Part shown: positions 50,875 through 60,361 of the stretch, piece by piece | Layout of the letters: each line of letters begins with the position of its first letter | How positions within the stretch are numbered: the first letter of the stretch is position 1 | Source: a virus | Reading direction: 5' to 3' (one strand) | DNA length: 64,000 nucleotides | IMG/VR virus record: IMGVR_UViG_3300028374_000002 | Coordinates: 124,001 to 188,000 of that record | Notes under the pieces: model-generated | The model's input: the letters and a program-made list of their open reading frames with translations, nothing else | Told to the model about the DNA's origin: nothing | Databases searched by the model: none | Made by a program: the position numbers and the translations under genes

Positions 50875-50904
50875 CAAATATATTGACATCAAAAAATAAA
50901 ACAA
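50875..50904 (-). promoter_or_regulatory. Host-type promoter TTG-N19-TATATTTG
   Basis: On the minus strand TTG (50904-50902) and TATATTTG (50882-50875) are separated by exactly 19 nt. A second TATATTTG lies at 50873-50866. It drives the 50842 gene and is divergent from the late-type motif of the 50941 gene. Confidence 0.65.
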
Positions 50905-50915
50905 GTCTTTTATTT

Positions 50916-50925
50916 TTAATATATA
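50916..50925 (+). promoter_or_regulatory. Late-type promoter motif TTAATATATA
   Basis: It lies 15 nt before the ATG at 50941, leading into the large acidic proteins and tail sheath; the longer spacing allows a short leader. Confidence 0.45.
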
Positions 50926-50940
50926 TAAAAAAATTCATAT

Positions 50941-53205
50941 ATGAAATACCTAAAAAGAAAAAATATATACTTAAGTGAAGCATTTGACATGTCAGGTGGA
51001 TCATCAGGACCATTGGGCAATGACATAAATTGGGGAGATTCATTAGTGGGTAGAATGTTCAATTCTATAGCTAGGAGATTTACAGTTAATTATAATGTTA
51101 ATAGGATTGAGGCAATAGCTAAAGGCATAGATAGTGAATTTGAAATATTGTTAGCATCTGGTGCTATAGAGGGAAGTGAGCAAGAAGATGAATTTAACTT
51201 TTTTAAAATATCATTTTTATTGGGTAAGTTAAAAGAAATAATTGACAACGAAGAGTCTATAAGTAAAATAAAAGAAAATGTAGAGAACCTTTTAGATTAT
51301 ATATCTGAAATGGATGAATTTAAGAACGATAGAGCTAGTATTAAAAAAGAATTAGAAGAAAGCCTTCTTAATTTTGAAGAATATTTAAAAGATATTAAAA
51401 GTGATTCTACTAATGATGATGGGGATAAAGATGAAACTGAAACTGAAACTGAAAGCGATGATTCAGAGGAAGAAACAGATTTAGATCATCAAGAGGTGGT
51501 TAAATTAATAGACATAATAACCGATATACTAGAGAAGGCAGAAGAACTTGAAGAAGAATATAAAAATGTTCCTAGTGTACCTAGCGTATCTAATAAAGTT
51601 AGTGATGAAGATGCAGCTATAGAAGGTATGTCAAGAGAACACAAACAGTACATCAAGCTAAGTAAGCAGATACAAGAACTAGTATCAGAAGAAAATGGCA
51701 TTAAGCTAGATAAAAATTTTCTAACAAATCTAAAAAAACTATATAGTGATGGCAAATCTAAAAAATACTGGATTGGCTTAGGAAGAAAGCTTCAATTAGC
51801 ATACAAAAAATTTAGCAATAAATTTAATGAAAGTGCTGATATAGATTCTAGTGAAAGTGAAAGGGTGTCTATAGCTAGTAAGATATCAAATTTTGCTAAA
51901 AAATTAATGGGCATACCAGAAACAGAACTAGATGGCGACTTTGGTAGTTCTATTAAGAAGTTTAATAAGTTATTTAAGAGAATAGTTGATACAGGCATAG
52001 ATTCTAAAAACGAGAGCAAAATAATTAAATATAATGCCTTTATGAAGGTATATGAAAAATCTACGAATGGGAAAGAAATTCAAAAATTCTTTTATAAAAA
52101 CGTAGTATTAGATAATTGGATTGTTGACAAGAGTAAGGCTGATGATATTAAAGATATTGTTGAGAATTCTACAAAAGATATTAAAAAAATTGAAATAGAT
52201 CCAATATTAAGCATAGTAAAGCTGTTTAACAAGGCTTTTAAGGTTTATACAACACAAACTATACCTTCTGGTAGAAGTGGTGGTAGAGTCTCTAATAATG
52301 TGTTTAGAAGGTATACTAATTTAGGATCTAATGTAGGAACTCCAGATAATCCTGGTGGTGGACCATTTATAATAAACAAAGTATTCAATAAATTTGAGGA
52401 TAAGATACAGGATATTATTAGGGATAATAAATATAAAGCTTTATTTGACAAAGATACTGAAATAGAATTGGGTGATGGTAGAAAGGTTAAAGGTGGTGGT
52501 AAAATACTTCTTAGTTTTATACAAAAACTTCTAGATGGGGAAAATCTTTATAAAGGAAATGCTCAAAGTGTATTTTTTAAAGAATACTTTGGAATGGATG
52601 TGATACCTAAGAAAATAGGATCTGACAACATAACAGTTGGTAAAGATAATGAAGATTCACAAGATAGTGATGAAGCTATTGTTAAAGATAATACACAAAT
52701 TGATAAAGAAGTAATAGACACTTATTTTGAAGAGGTTAGTAAAATAACTGATACAGAAGGAACAATATATGGTATGTTGATAGGAAAGCAATTAATGTTT
52801 TACCTTATTGTTATTAAAGTAGAGGATGAAGATGTGTATGTTAAGTATTCAGAAACATTTTTAAACTTTTCTAAATATTTAGACCAAGACTATAATATTA
52901 AACCTGGTAAGATAAAAAATGTTGAATTAAGACCTAAACCAATGTTTTTTGGTAAGATGGATAGAGATTTATTTGATATAACTCCTGGTTCTGATATTAA
53001 AGTAGCAGCAGTTAATATTGATATGTTTAACACAAACAATGAAAGAACTATAGCTAAAAACTTTAAAGACTTAAAAGATGTTAGGAATATATTTCAATTA
53101 GTTGATAGCAATAAAGAACCTATCAAGTTTACTGACTTAGAGAAAACCGCATTTGGACCAATGGATTCTAAAAACTATAAAGATTTAAAAGAAAAATTTA
53201 AATGA
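50941..53205 (+). CDS. Large charged protein of unknown function upstream of tail sheath
   Basis: A 754-residue protein. The N-terminus MKYLKRKNIYLSEAF loosely fits the shared motif (hydrophobic-x-Glu at LSE). INWGDSLVGRMFNSIARRFT is a likely conserved helix (about 29-50). A Glu/Asp/Thr-rich linker lies near 158-180. The middle is helical and Lys-rich, and a Gly-rich segment (GRSGGRVSNNV, PGGGPF) sits near 440-480. The last 170 residues look alpha/beta (YGMLIGKQLMFYLIVIKVED). It overlaps the next gene by an ATGA. Position suggests a virion protein; there is no recognisable domain. Confidence 0.65.
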   Translation: MKYLKRKNIYLSEAFDMSGGSSGPLGNDINWGDSLVGRMFNSIARRFTVNYNVNRIEAIAKGIDSEFEILLASGAIEGSEQEDEFNFFKISFLLGKLKEIIDNEESISKIKENVENLLDYISEMDEFKNDRASIKKELEESLLNFEEYLKDIKSDSTNDDGDKDETETETESDDSEEETDLDHQEVVKLIDIITDILEKAEELEEEYKNVPSVPSVSNKVSDEDAAIEGMSREHKQYIKLSKQIQELVSEENGIKLDKNFLTNLKKLYSDGKSKKYWIGLGRKLQLAYKKFSNKFNESADIDSSESERVSIASKISNFAKKLMGIPETELDGDFGSSIKKFNKLFKRIVDTGIDSKNESKIIKYNAFMKVYEKSTNGKEIQKFFYKNVVLDNWIVDKSKADDIKDIVENSTKDIKKIEIDPILSIVKLFNKAFKVYTTQTIPSGRSGGRVSNNVFRRYTNLGSNVGTPDNPGGGPFIINKVFNKFEDKIQDIIRDNKYKALFDKDTEIELGDGRKVKGGGKILLSFIQKLLDGENLYKGNAQSVFFKEYFGMDVIPKKIGSDNITVGKDNEDSQDSDEAIVKDNTQIDKEVIDTYFEEVSKITDTEGTIYGMLIGKQLMFYLIVIKVEDEDVYVKYSETFLNFSKYLDQDYNIKPGKIKNVELRPKPMFFGKMDRDLFDITPGSDIKVAAVNIDMFNTNNERTIAKNFKDLKDVRNIFQLVDSNKEPIKFTDLEKTAFGPMDSKNYKDLKEKFK

Positions 53206-53726
53206 AACATTTAAAAAAGTACAAACTATTCTTAGAAGATTTTGAAGTTGAGGATAGTGATAGTGAAGATGTTAAACTATCTAAAGAAAAATTAGACAGA
53301 GTAAAGACACAAATATCATATTATAACTCTAATAAATCAAAAATAGATAAAATTTATCAAGATTTAGAAAATGGTAGTATTAAAGATGATTTAGATAAGG
53401 TAATTGGGACTGATGAAGATACAAACCCATTTCTAGTTAGTTACTCTAGTATAGCTAGTATAACTAGAAGTATTGAGAAGTTAAAAAAGAGAGAAACTGA
53501 TAAATCGATAGAAAAAAATGAGCTAAAGGATAGACTATCAGATGCTAGTGATGATATCTCAAAAGATATAAGTGATAGAATAAGCAAAGTCAATGATCAA
53601 ATAATTAAAATTAAAAAAGATATTAATGATGCTAGTAAAAAATTATCTGTATTAGAGAAAAGTCACAAAGAGAAAATGGATAATATAGAACAAGATATTA
53701 AAGATTGGATATCTAAAATTAAATAG
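53202..53726 (+). CDS. Coiled-coil protein with candidate capsid-targeting start
   Basis: A 174-residue protein starting MKHLKKYKLFLEDFEVED; LFLE/D is a good T4-type prohead-protease site. The body is nearly all helical and charged with long heptad runs (about 25-60, 95-174). It is translationally coupled to the 754-residue gene (ATGA overlap at 53202-53205) and followed by the tail sheath gene. It is likely an internal or scaffold-like component, inferred from the N-terminus and coiled coil. Confidence 0.6.
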   Translation: MKHLKKYKLFLEDFEVEDSDSEDVKLSKEKLDRVKTQISYYNSNKSKIDKIYQDLENGSIKDDLDKVIGTDEDTNPFLVSYSSIASITRSIEKLKKRETDKSIEKNELKDRLSDASDDISKDISDRISKVNDQIIKIKKDINDASKKLSVLEKSHKEKMDNIEQDIKDWISKIK

Positions 53727-53801
53727 CTATTATCCAAAATAGAAAAAATGTCATTTTTTAGTTTTTATATATATACTAAATAAAAAAATTAAATAGAAAA
53801 T

Positions 53802-56800
53802 ATGGCAAATATTCAAATTGGCAAGTACAAAAGACCAGGTATATTCATAGAAGAATTTGATCAGTCAGTAAATTCATCACCAACAGTAGATGGGATAACT
53901 AACCTCGTTATAGGTACTTCTAAAAAAGGACCAGTTAACACACCAGTAAGATTGACAAATATAAATGATTTAGAATCAGTTTTTGGACAAATAGACAGAG
54001 GTATGGAAAGAAAAGGATCATTCTTTCATAGAACGATTTCTAAGATGTTAGAAACTTCACCAGTTTTTGCATTGAATTTACTCTCAACTAATGACGAATT
54101 AGACACAATTAAATTTAAAACATTGTCAGCTTCTGCTGGTACAAATAATGATGTTTTGAAAGAAGGACCTTATAGAAGAGTTTTCGACACAACAGGCTTT
54201 TGGAGAAGGGATACTGAATCTTTCTTAAACTTAACAGATGATAATCAAAGAGCATTTAGCTTAACAAACCTATCTGATAAGACAGTAACTGCATTCGTTT
54301 TTAAATCAAGACTAAGTGGATTTGATAGAACTTTGTTAGAATGGTACGGGTCAGAAGATAGAATACCACCATATGTATCTAGTAAAGACTACGCAGCAGA
54401 CTACCTAGTAGATGTTGTTTTAGTAAGTGGGGATTGGTCAGATTACCAATCACTAGCGGTTGATAACAGATGGAGTAGCTATTTCAATAATAATGGTCTT
54501 ATAAAAGAAAGAGTAAGAGATTTTGCTAATGATAGAAATATTAATCTTCTAGAATACTATGAAGGTCTTTCACTTATTCCTTTTTTCAGAGATACAAATG
54601 GAAATAACATATTTATAGAAACTATTATAAACAGAGATACTGATAGAACTGGCTTATTCTGTGCATTTAATAATGATGCAGTAGAGGTTGATTCTTATAA
54701 TGGTTTAATTGACTTGTTAGGAAATACTACAACTGATGAAGATGTAGAATCAATTGACTTTTTGTCTTATAATGAAACTTTAAAAGAGGAAATTGAATTT
54801 ATTCAAACTCCTTTAGACTTGCCTGGTAATGTAACTGCTATAATGGGTGGTGTAACAAATTACACAGGTCAAGCATCACATGCGTTTACAGATACTGATG
54901 TTTCACCTGCTCCATTAGTAGAGGGCAATATTGAAAACGGTAATAATAGAACAGCATATTTTGCAGAGGGATCAACTTTTGGATTAACAAGAACTGATTT
55001 CGTTATAACTGCTAGCAATATAGAATTAACATATGAAGCTATTGAAGGTGCATTTGTAGTTATTGGGGATAGAAAAATAGATATCACTGATGGTTCTTAT
55101 ACATTAATCTTAGATGCTTCACAATACCCAGAGGCTACTAGTGGTCCAGTATCATATAGTTCGGTAGCAACTGTTAATACAAAGGGTGAAATAGCATTAA
55201 AGAATAGTGATGATGAAAATAATATGCCTGTAGCAATTACTGAATTAGCATTAGGTAAAATTGAAATAGTTATAGATGGTATTGAATTTGATATTTCATC
55301 AAATATACAAGACATAACAGTCGATGTAGCTGGCTTTGTAGACTTGGTGATTGGTGTTGATTATAGCGTAAGTTATACAGAGAATGGTAAATTTGAAATT
55401 GAATTTTTAGATACTGCAACAACTGTATCTCTTTCTAATTACCAACAATCTAGAAGATTTAAGATGTTTAACAGATTGGTTAGTGTAATTGATAATGTTA
55501 ACAAAGATAAAGTCCTTATGAGCTTAGGCTCTACTGGTTTTAATGTTAGCTTAGGAAATGTAACAATAGAAGATATAATTACTTCTACTAGCCAGAATAA
55601 GAAGTTTACATTGAATACACCATTAACAGAAGTTGAATTAGTGGATGTTCTTGCTGGATACTTAGTATTCTATACAGTAGATAATGAATTTATATTAGGA
55701 TCAGAAGGTGCTAAAACTAAAGGAGAGGTAGCATCAAACGAAGAAGGTGTAATTGGTAAATATTCTGATTTCTACGATGCATTTAATGACGGAGTTATAA
55801 ACACAAGAGATTCATTTGACCAAGTTGGTGTTGAGAATGGTGTATTTATGAAAATGTACTTAGAGGCTAATGGCGATATGATTTTTGAATCAACTGGTAA
55901 AGATATGTTAGCGACTGAGGCAATTGACGGTGATAACTTAACTAAATCTATTACAGTTAAATCAAAACTTGGTAATTTAAAACAAACTCTAGAATTAGAG
56001 GATGATGTTAATTACATTGAGACACCTAATAAGGTATTAATAGATGGGTCTAGATATACTGAGGTTAGAATAGGCGATTTCTTGAAATCTACAAAAACTC
56101 CTAGAGAATTAACTAGGATTATTTCTAAAAGAAGATATAATACTACTACTAATTTAGTTGAACTTACTTGTGATTCTGAAATATTAAAAGAAGATTTTAA
56201 TGGTGATAGACAAACAACAAGATTTGTATCAGTAGATAATTATGCTAATACATATAAAGGTTTAGTTTTTGAAGGATTTAAAGTAAAGGAGTCTTCATTA
56301 CCAGATGGTACAGAAGAAACTCAAAATAGAATACTAAACTTAGTAGCTAAAGGAACTCCCTTATTTAAAGCAGTAACTAATAAAGAAGCTATTGACTTTA
56401 GATATTTAATTGACTCTTTTGGACTTGGATTAGTAGAAAATTCTAAATCTCAATTGGTAGATATTTGTGGAGATAGATTAGATGCATTTGGATTTATAAA
56501 CATGCCTTCTTTAAGACAGTTTAAAAAATCGCCAAACTTTACAGATTTGGAAGGTGTATTAAGTGTTGAGTTCTTAGCAGATGGTGGTAATAAAGAAAGT
56601 CTAAATCCAGTTGGATATTCATTCCCACAAGGAGTAGGTGATACATCGGTTGGGTATTTCACACCTTATGTTACTGTAAATGATAATGGTCGTCCATTAG
56701 AGATGCCACCAGCATCTTATGTGGCTACAACTTATATGAGAAAGCATATTTCTAATATAACATCTATTACACCTTGGACAATAGCAGCTGGTGTTACAAA

Positions 56801-57293
56801 TGGTAGAATAACAAATATCACAGGTCTAGAAATGGACTTTACTAAAGAAGATATTGAGTTCTTAAATCAAGCACAAATTAACCCTATTGTTTTCAAAAGA
56901 AATAGAGGATATATAATTGAGACAGAGAACACTGCACAAACATTGTTTAATTCTGCACTATCTTTTATACATGTTAGAGAGGTTCTTATAGAACTTGAAA
57001 GAGAATTATCTAATATGTTATTGGATTACCAATGGAAGTATAATACTCCTGATGTTAGAGCAGAAATTAAACTAAGAGCAGATGTTATATGTGAGACTTA
57101 TGTGAGTAAGAATGGTTTATTCAACTTCTTTAATAAGATGGATGATGAAAATAACACACCAGAGATAATAGATAACCAAATTGGGGTGCTTGACACGTTT
57201 GTTGAACCGATACGCGCAATGGGAATCATTGTTAATAACATTACTATCCTTAGAACTGGTGCTATATCAGCAGGTGGATTTATAAATAGATAG
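53802..57293 (+). CDS. Tail sheath protein, T4 gp18-like, with a large central insertion
   Basis: A 1163-residue contractile sheath subunit. The N-terminus YKRPGIFIEEFDQSVNSSPT then GITNLVIGTSKKGPVNTPV is the gp18 family start. The C-terminus WTIAAGVTNGRITNITGLEM, LNQAQINPIVFKRNRGYIIE, then IHVREVLIELERELSNMLLD and a final IVNNITILRTG strand forms the conserved sheath core. T4 gp18 has 659 residues; the extra length falls between about 330 and 830, a beta-rich, Thr/Val/Asn-rich region that probably forms surface domains. It is the third gene of the 50941-57293 unit and ends at a terminator. Confidence 0.92.
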   Translation: MANIQIGKYKRPGIFIEEFDQSVNSSPTVDGITNLVIGTSKKGPVNTPVRLTNINDLESVFGQIDRGMERKGSFFHRTISKMLETSPVFALNLLSTNDELDTIKFKTLSASAGTNNDVLKEGPYRRVFDTTGFWRRDTESFLNLTDDNQRAFSLTNLSDKTVTAFVFKSRLSGFDRTLLEWYGSEDRIPPYVSSKDYAADYLVDVVLVSGDWSDYQSLAVDNRWSSYFNNNGLIKERVRDFANDRNINLLEYYEGLSLIPFFRDTNGNNIFIETIINRDTDRTGLFCAFNNDAVEVDSYNGLIDLLGNTTTDEDVESIDFLSYNETLKEEIEFIQTPLDLPGNVTAIMGGVTNYTGQASHAFTDTDVSPAPLVEGNIENGNNRTAYFAEGSTFGLTRTDFVITASNIELTYEAIEGAFVVIGDRKIDITDGSYTLILDASQYPEATSGPVSYSSVATVNTKGEIALKNSDDENNMPVAITELALGKIEIVIDGIEFDISSNIQDITVDVAGFVDLVIGVDYSVSYTENGKFEIEFLDTATTVSLSNYQQSRRFKMFNRLVSVIDNVNKDKVLMSLGSTGFNVSLGNVTIEDIITSTSQNKKFTLNTPLTEVELVDVLAGYLVFYTVDNEFILGSEGAKTKGEVASNEEGVIGKYSDFYDAFNDGVINTRDSFDQVGVENGVFMKMYLEANGDMIFESTGKDMLATEAIDGDNLTKSITVKSKLGNLKQTLELEDDVNYIETPNKVLIDGSRYTEVRIGDFLKSTKTPRELTRIISKRRYNTTTNLVELTCDSEILKEDFNGDRQTTRFVSVDNYANTYKGLVFEGFKVKESSLPDGTEETQNRILNLVAKGTPLFKAVTNKEAIDFRYLIDSFGLGLVENSKSQLVDICGDRLDAFGFINMPSLRQFKKSPNFTDLEGVLSVEFLADGGNKESLNPVGYSFPQGVGDTSVGYFTPYVTVNDNGRPLEMPPASYVATTYMRKHISNITSITPWTIAAGVTNGRITNITGLEMDFTKEDIEFLNQAQINPIVFKRNRGYIIETENTAQTLFNSALSFIHVREVLIELERELSNMLLDYQWKYNTPDVRAEIKLRADVICETYVSKNGLFNFFNKMDDENNTPEIIDNQIGVLDTFVEPIRAMGIIVNNITILRTGAISAGGFINR

Positions 57294-57315
57294 TAAATAG
57301 ATAATAAATAATTAC

Positions 57316-57348
57316 AAACCTCCATTTTAATCTAATGGGGGTTTTTTT
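57316..57348 (+). terminator. Terminator of the tail sheath operon
   Basis: AAACCTCCA/TGGGGGTTT (one G-U pair) around a TTTTAATCTAA loop, followed by T7, begins 22 nt after the sheath stop codon. Confidence 0.8.
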
Positions 57349-57399
57349 AATTAAACAAACTATTTAAAAAGCATATAACATATAAATGAAAACTATCTT

Positions 57400-59100
57400 A
57401 TGATAAGCAAAGATTTCTTATATAATTATAAATTTGATAATAAGTCTGGTAAAATGTCTATGGAAAAGTATGTTTCAAAGAACTTTTTTGATGATTATAC
57501 ATACATAGTCAAATATTGTGAAGATAATAATATAAATCATCTATGTTTTAAAGAAAAGGTATATCATGTTATAAATGATATAAAGACAGATGTCATTTGT
57601 GTCAATGAGTTGTGTGATAATCTAGTAAAATTTAAAAACTCATCTATGGGGTACTATGATTACTGTTCTAACAAATGTATAGGTAGTGATGATAAAATAA
57701 AAAAGAAAAAAGAAAACACCAATTTAAAAAAATTTGGACATAAACACGCAGCACATAGTGAGCATGTTAAGGCAATAACTTCAAAAAAATATGAAAACCG
57801 AACAAATTCTTATAAAAAAAGTATCTTAAATAAGAGGATAAAAACACTAAATGATAGGTATGGTGTTAATAATGTAGCAAGTATAGATGGTCTTTTAGAA
57901 AGAAGAGTCGAGTCTTTTAAGAAAAATATAGATGCATACAAAGCATCATATAAAAAAACATCCCTTGATAGATATGGTGTAGACCATCCTTGGAAAAATG
58001 AAAAAATACACAAAAAAAGCATTCTCAATTCAAAAATCACTAAAAATGAAAACTTGTATAAAAAAGTACTAGATAAAATACACACATATGATAACATACA
58101 CTTTATTAGTATAGATTATCACACTAGAGTAATAAGCCTACATTGCGATGTGTGTAATGAAGGGTTTAATATACATAGAGAATATTTGCATAACAGACAA
58201 AGTGTGGATAATGTAATATGTACAAAATGCAATCCAGTCAGTAGTAATATATCTGGTCTAGAGAAGGATTTAAAAATATATATAGAGAGCATATATGACG
58301 ATTTAATAATTGAAAATGATAGAAAAGTTTTAGGTGGCAAGGAACTAGATATATATTTACCAAATTCTAACATAGCATTTGAGTTTAATGGACTATATTG
58401 GCACAGTGAGATTAATAAAGCTAAGAAATACCATTATGATAAGACAAATATGTGCTTGAGTAAAGGTGTGTACCTTATGCATATATGGGAAGATGACTGG
58501 ATATTGAGGAAAGATATAATAAAATCTATCATATCATATAAGCTCAAGAAAACAATAGGTTCTATATATGCTAGGAAGTGTCTAATTAAAACAGTCAACA
58601 CAGAAGATAGTAGAATATTTATGGATAATAATCATATACAGGGATATTCTAATTCTAATATAAAATTAGGTCTATATCACAAAGATACCTTAGTATCACT
58701 TATGTGTTTCTCTAGACCAAGGGGTGGATCTGATAATGAATATGAATTAATTAGGTTTTGTAATCTATTAAAAACAAATGTTGTTGGTGGTGCTAGTAAA
58801 CTATTCAATTATTTATTAAAACAGTATAGTGTTAGCAGTGTTATCTCATTTTCAGACACCTCTATGTTCGATGGCTCATTATATGAAAAATTGGGATTTG
58901 AACATACTAAAAATGTACCAATCGATTACAAATGGATTATTGGAAATAGAAGGTGTCATAAATCTAAGTATAGAAAATCACAGCTTATAAAAATGGGTTA
59001 TGATATAGATAAATCTGAAAAGGAAATAATGTATGAAGATGTTATAAGTTATAGAATATGGGACTGTGGGAAGGTCAAGTGGATTTATAAAACGCTATAG
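57400..59100 (+). CDS. EKYGVD-repeat homing-type endonuclease (copy 6)
   Basis: A 566-residue paralogue inserted just after the sheath terminator. The N-terminal zinc site is CVNELCDNLV with YCSNKCIG. Three clear repeats remain (LKKFGHKHAAHS, NDRYGVNNVASI, LDRYGVDHPWKN). The nuclease core is KELDIYLPNSNIAFEFNG, LYWHSE and MHIWEDDW. The C-terminal domain has NNHIQGYSNSN, NVVGGASKLFNYL and SYRIWDCGKVKWIYK. Its N-terminus is more like copies 1 and 2 than copies 4 and 5, so at least two subfamilies are present. Confidence 0.78.
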   Translation: MISKDFLYNYKFDNKSGKMSMEKYVSKNFFDDYTYIVKYCEDNNINHLCFKEKVYHVINDIKTDVICVNELCDNLVKFKNSSMGYYDYCSNKCIGSDDKIKKKKENTNLKKFGHKHAAHSEHVKAITSKKYENRTNSYKKSILNKRIKTLNDRYGVNNVASIDGLLERRVESFKKNIDAYKASYKKTSLDRYGVDHPWKNEKIHKKSILNSKITKNENLYKKVLDKIHTYDNIHFISIDYHTRVISLHCDVCNEGFNIHREYLHNRQSVDNVICTKCNPVSSNISGLEKDLKIYIESIYDDLIIENDRKVLGGKELDIYLPNSNIAFEFNGLYWHSEINKAKKYHYDKTNMCLSKGVYLMHIWEDDWILRKDIIKSIISYKLKKTIGSIYARKCLIKTVNTEDSRIFMDNNHIQGYSNSNIKLGLYHKDTLVSLMCFSRPRGGSDNEYELIRFCNLLKTNVVGGASKLFNYLLKQYSVSSVISFSDTSMFDGSLYEKLGFEHTKNVPIDYKWIIGNRRCHKSKYRKSQLIKMGYDIDKSEKEIMYEDVISYRIWDCGKVKWIYKTL

Positions 59101-59131
59101 ATATATTCCTAACCAAACTCAACTTACCTAT

Positions 59132-59141
59132 TTAATATATA
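59132..59141 (+). promoter_or_regulatory. Late-type promoter motif TTAATATATA for the repeat-protein array
   Basis: It ends 4 nt before the ATG at 59146. No other such motif occurs before the next four paralogues, which follow with 2-nt gaps, so this promoter probably serves the whole array. Confidence 0.6.
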
Positions 59142-59145
59142 GGTT

Positions 59146-59814
59146 ATGAAACATATAAAACCTTATAAAATATTCGAGAGTACAAGTCTTAACTTCCCAA
59201 CTACAAGAGAGGAAGTTATAGAAGTGTGTAAAAAATATAGAATAAAAAACTACACTATCAATGACGATTTAAGTATTGATGTTGATGGTGATGTTGAATT
59301 AGATAGCAGAAATTTAGAATACTTACCACTTAAATTTAATTATGTAAATGGTCATTTTGATTGTGCTTATAATAGATTAGAAACATTAGAAGGTTGTCCA
59401 CAAACAGTAGGTGGTTATTTTTTTTGTTTTGAAAATGAACTAAAGACATTAGAAGGTAGTCCACAAACAGTAGGTGGTGATTTTGGTTGTTCACTTAATG
59501 AATTAATAACATTAGAAGGTAGCCCACAAACAGTAAATGGGAATTTTCTTTGTTTTGGAAATGAATTAAAAGACTTAGAATACTTCCCAGAAGTAATTGG
59601 TAATGTATACATAAAGGAAAATCCAGTAGATTTATTAGTACATACTTTTATCGAAACTGCTGATAGTTTTATGATAGAAGACTTCATAGATTATGAGATA
59701 GTTAGAAACAGAGATACTGTTATGTTAGATAGATTACAAACATTCATAAGGGATAATGATTTAAAGATGCCTAATTTAAAAGAAATTAAAAAACACTATA
59801 AAATAATAGAATAG
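59146..59814 (+). CDS. Leucine-rich-repeat-like paralogue 1
   Basis: 222 residues in three parts. The N-terminal MKHIKPYKIFESTS leader is followed by NFPTTREEV and a conserved NYTINDDLSIDVDGDV segment. Units of 21 residues on the theme LEGxPQTVGGxFxCxxNxLxT follow (about three, residues 80-145). A constant C-terminal part contains YFPEV, IEDF-x-DYEIVRNRDTVMLDRL and HYKIIE. The repeats resemble the LEG/LTS-type LRR-like repeats found in large phages. The stop is followed by two bases and the next ATG. The IFES in the leader fits a prohead-protease-like cut. Function unknown. Confidence 0.8.
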   Translation: MKHIKPYKIFESTSLNFPTTREEVIEVCKKYRIKNYTINDDLSIDVDGDVELDSRNLEYLPLKFNYVNGHFDCAYNRLETLEGCPQTVGGYFFCFENELKTLEGSPQTVGGDFGCSLNELITLEGSPQTVNGNFLCFGNELKDLEYFPEVIGNVYIKENPVDLLVHTFIETADSFMIEDFIDYEIVRNRDTVMLDRLQTFIRDNDLKMPNLKEIKKHYKIIE

Positions 59815-59816
59815 AA

Positions 59817-60359
59817 ATGAAACATATAAAACCCTACAAGATATTTGAGAGTACAAGTCCTAACTTCCCAACTACAAGAGAGGGAGTTATACAAGTTTGT
59901 GAAAAGTATAGAATAGAAAACTATACTATTAACAATGACTTAACAATTGATGTTGATGGTGGTGTTTATTTAGGGGAGAAAGACTTAAAACACTTACCAC
60001 TTAAATTTAATTATGTGAGTGGGATTTTCGTTTGCCGTATTAATAAACTAAAATCCTTGGAAGGTTGTCCTAAAACAGTAGGTGGTAATTTTTATTGTTC
60101 TAACAATGAATTAAGAGATTTAGAACATTTCCCAGAAGTAGATGGTATTATATCTATGAGAGAAAATCCAGTATATCTCTTAGTATACACCTTTATTCAG
60201 AATGCTGATAGTTTCCTAATAGAAGATTTTAACGACTATGAAATAGTTAGAAACAGAGATACTGTTATGTTAGATAGATTACAAACTTTTATAAGAGATA
60301 ATAATCTAAGGATGCCTGAGTTAGAACTCATTAAAAACCACTATAAAATAATAGAATAG
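59817..60359 (+). CDS. Leucine-rich-repeat-like paralogue 2 (short)
   Basis: 180 residues; same leader (MKHIKPYKIFESTS) and same C-terminal block as paralogue 1. It is 42 residues shorter, exactly two 21-residue repeats fewer, leaving one full unit (LEGCPKTVGGNFYCSNNELRD). It is spaced 2 nt from both neighbours, so reinitiation after each stop is likely. Confidence 0.8.
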   Translation: MKHIKPYKIFESTSPNFPTTREGVIQVCEKYRIENYTINNDLTIDVDGGVYLGEKDLKHLPLKFNYVSGIFVCRINKLKSLEGCPKTVGGNFYCSNNELRDLEHFPEVDGIISMRENPVYLLVYTFIQNADSFLIEDFNDYEIVRNRDTVMLDRLQTFIRDNNLRMPELELIKNHYKIIE

Positions 60360-60361
60360 AA

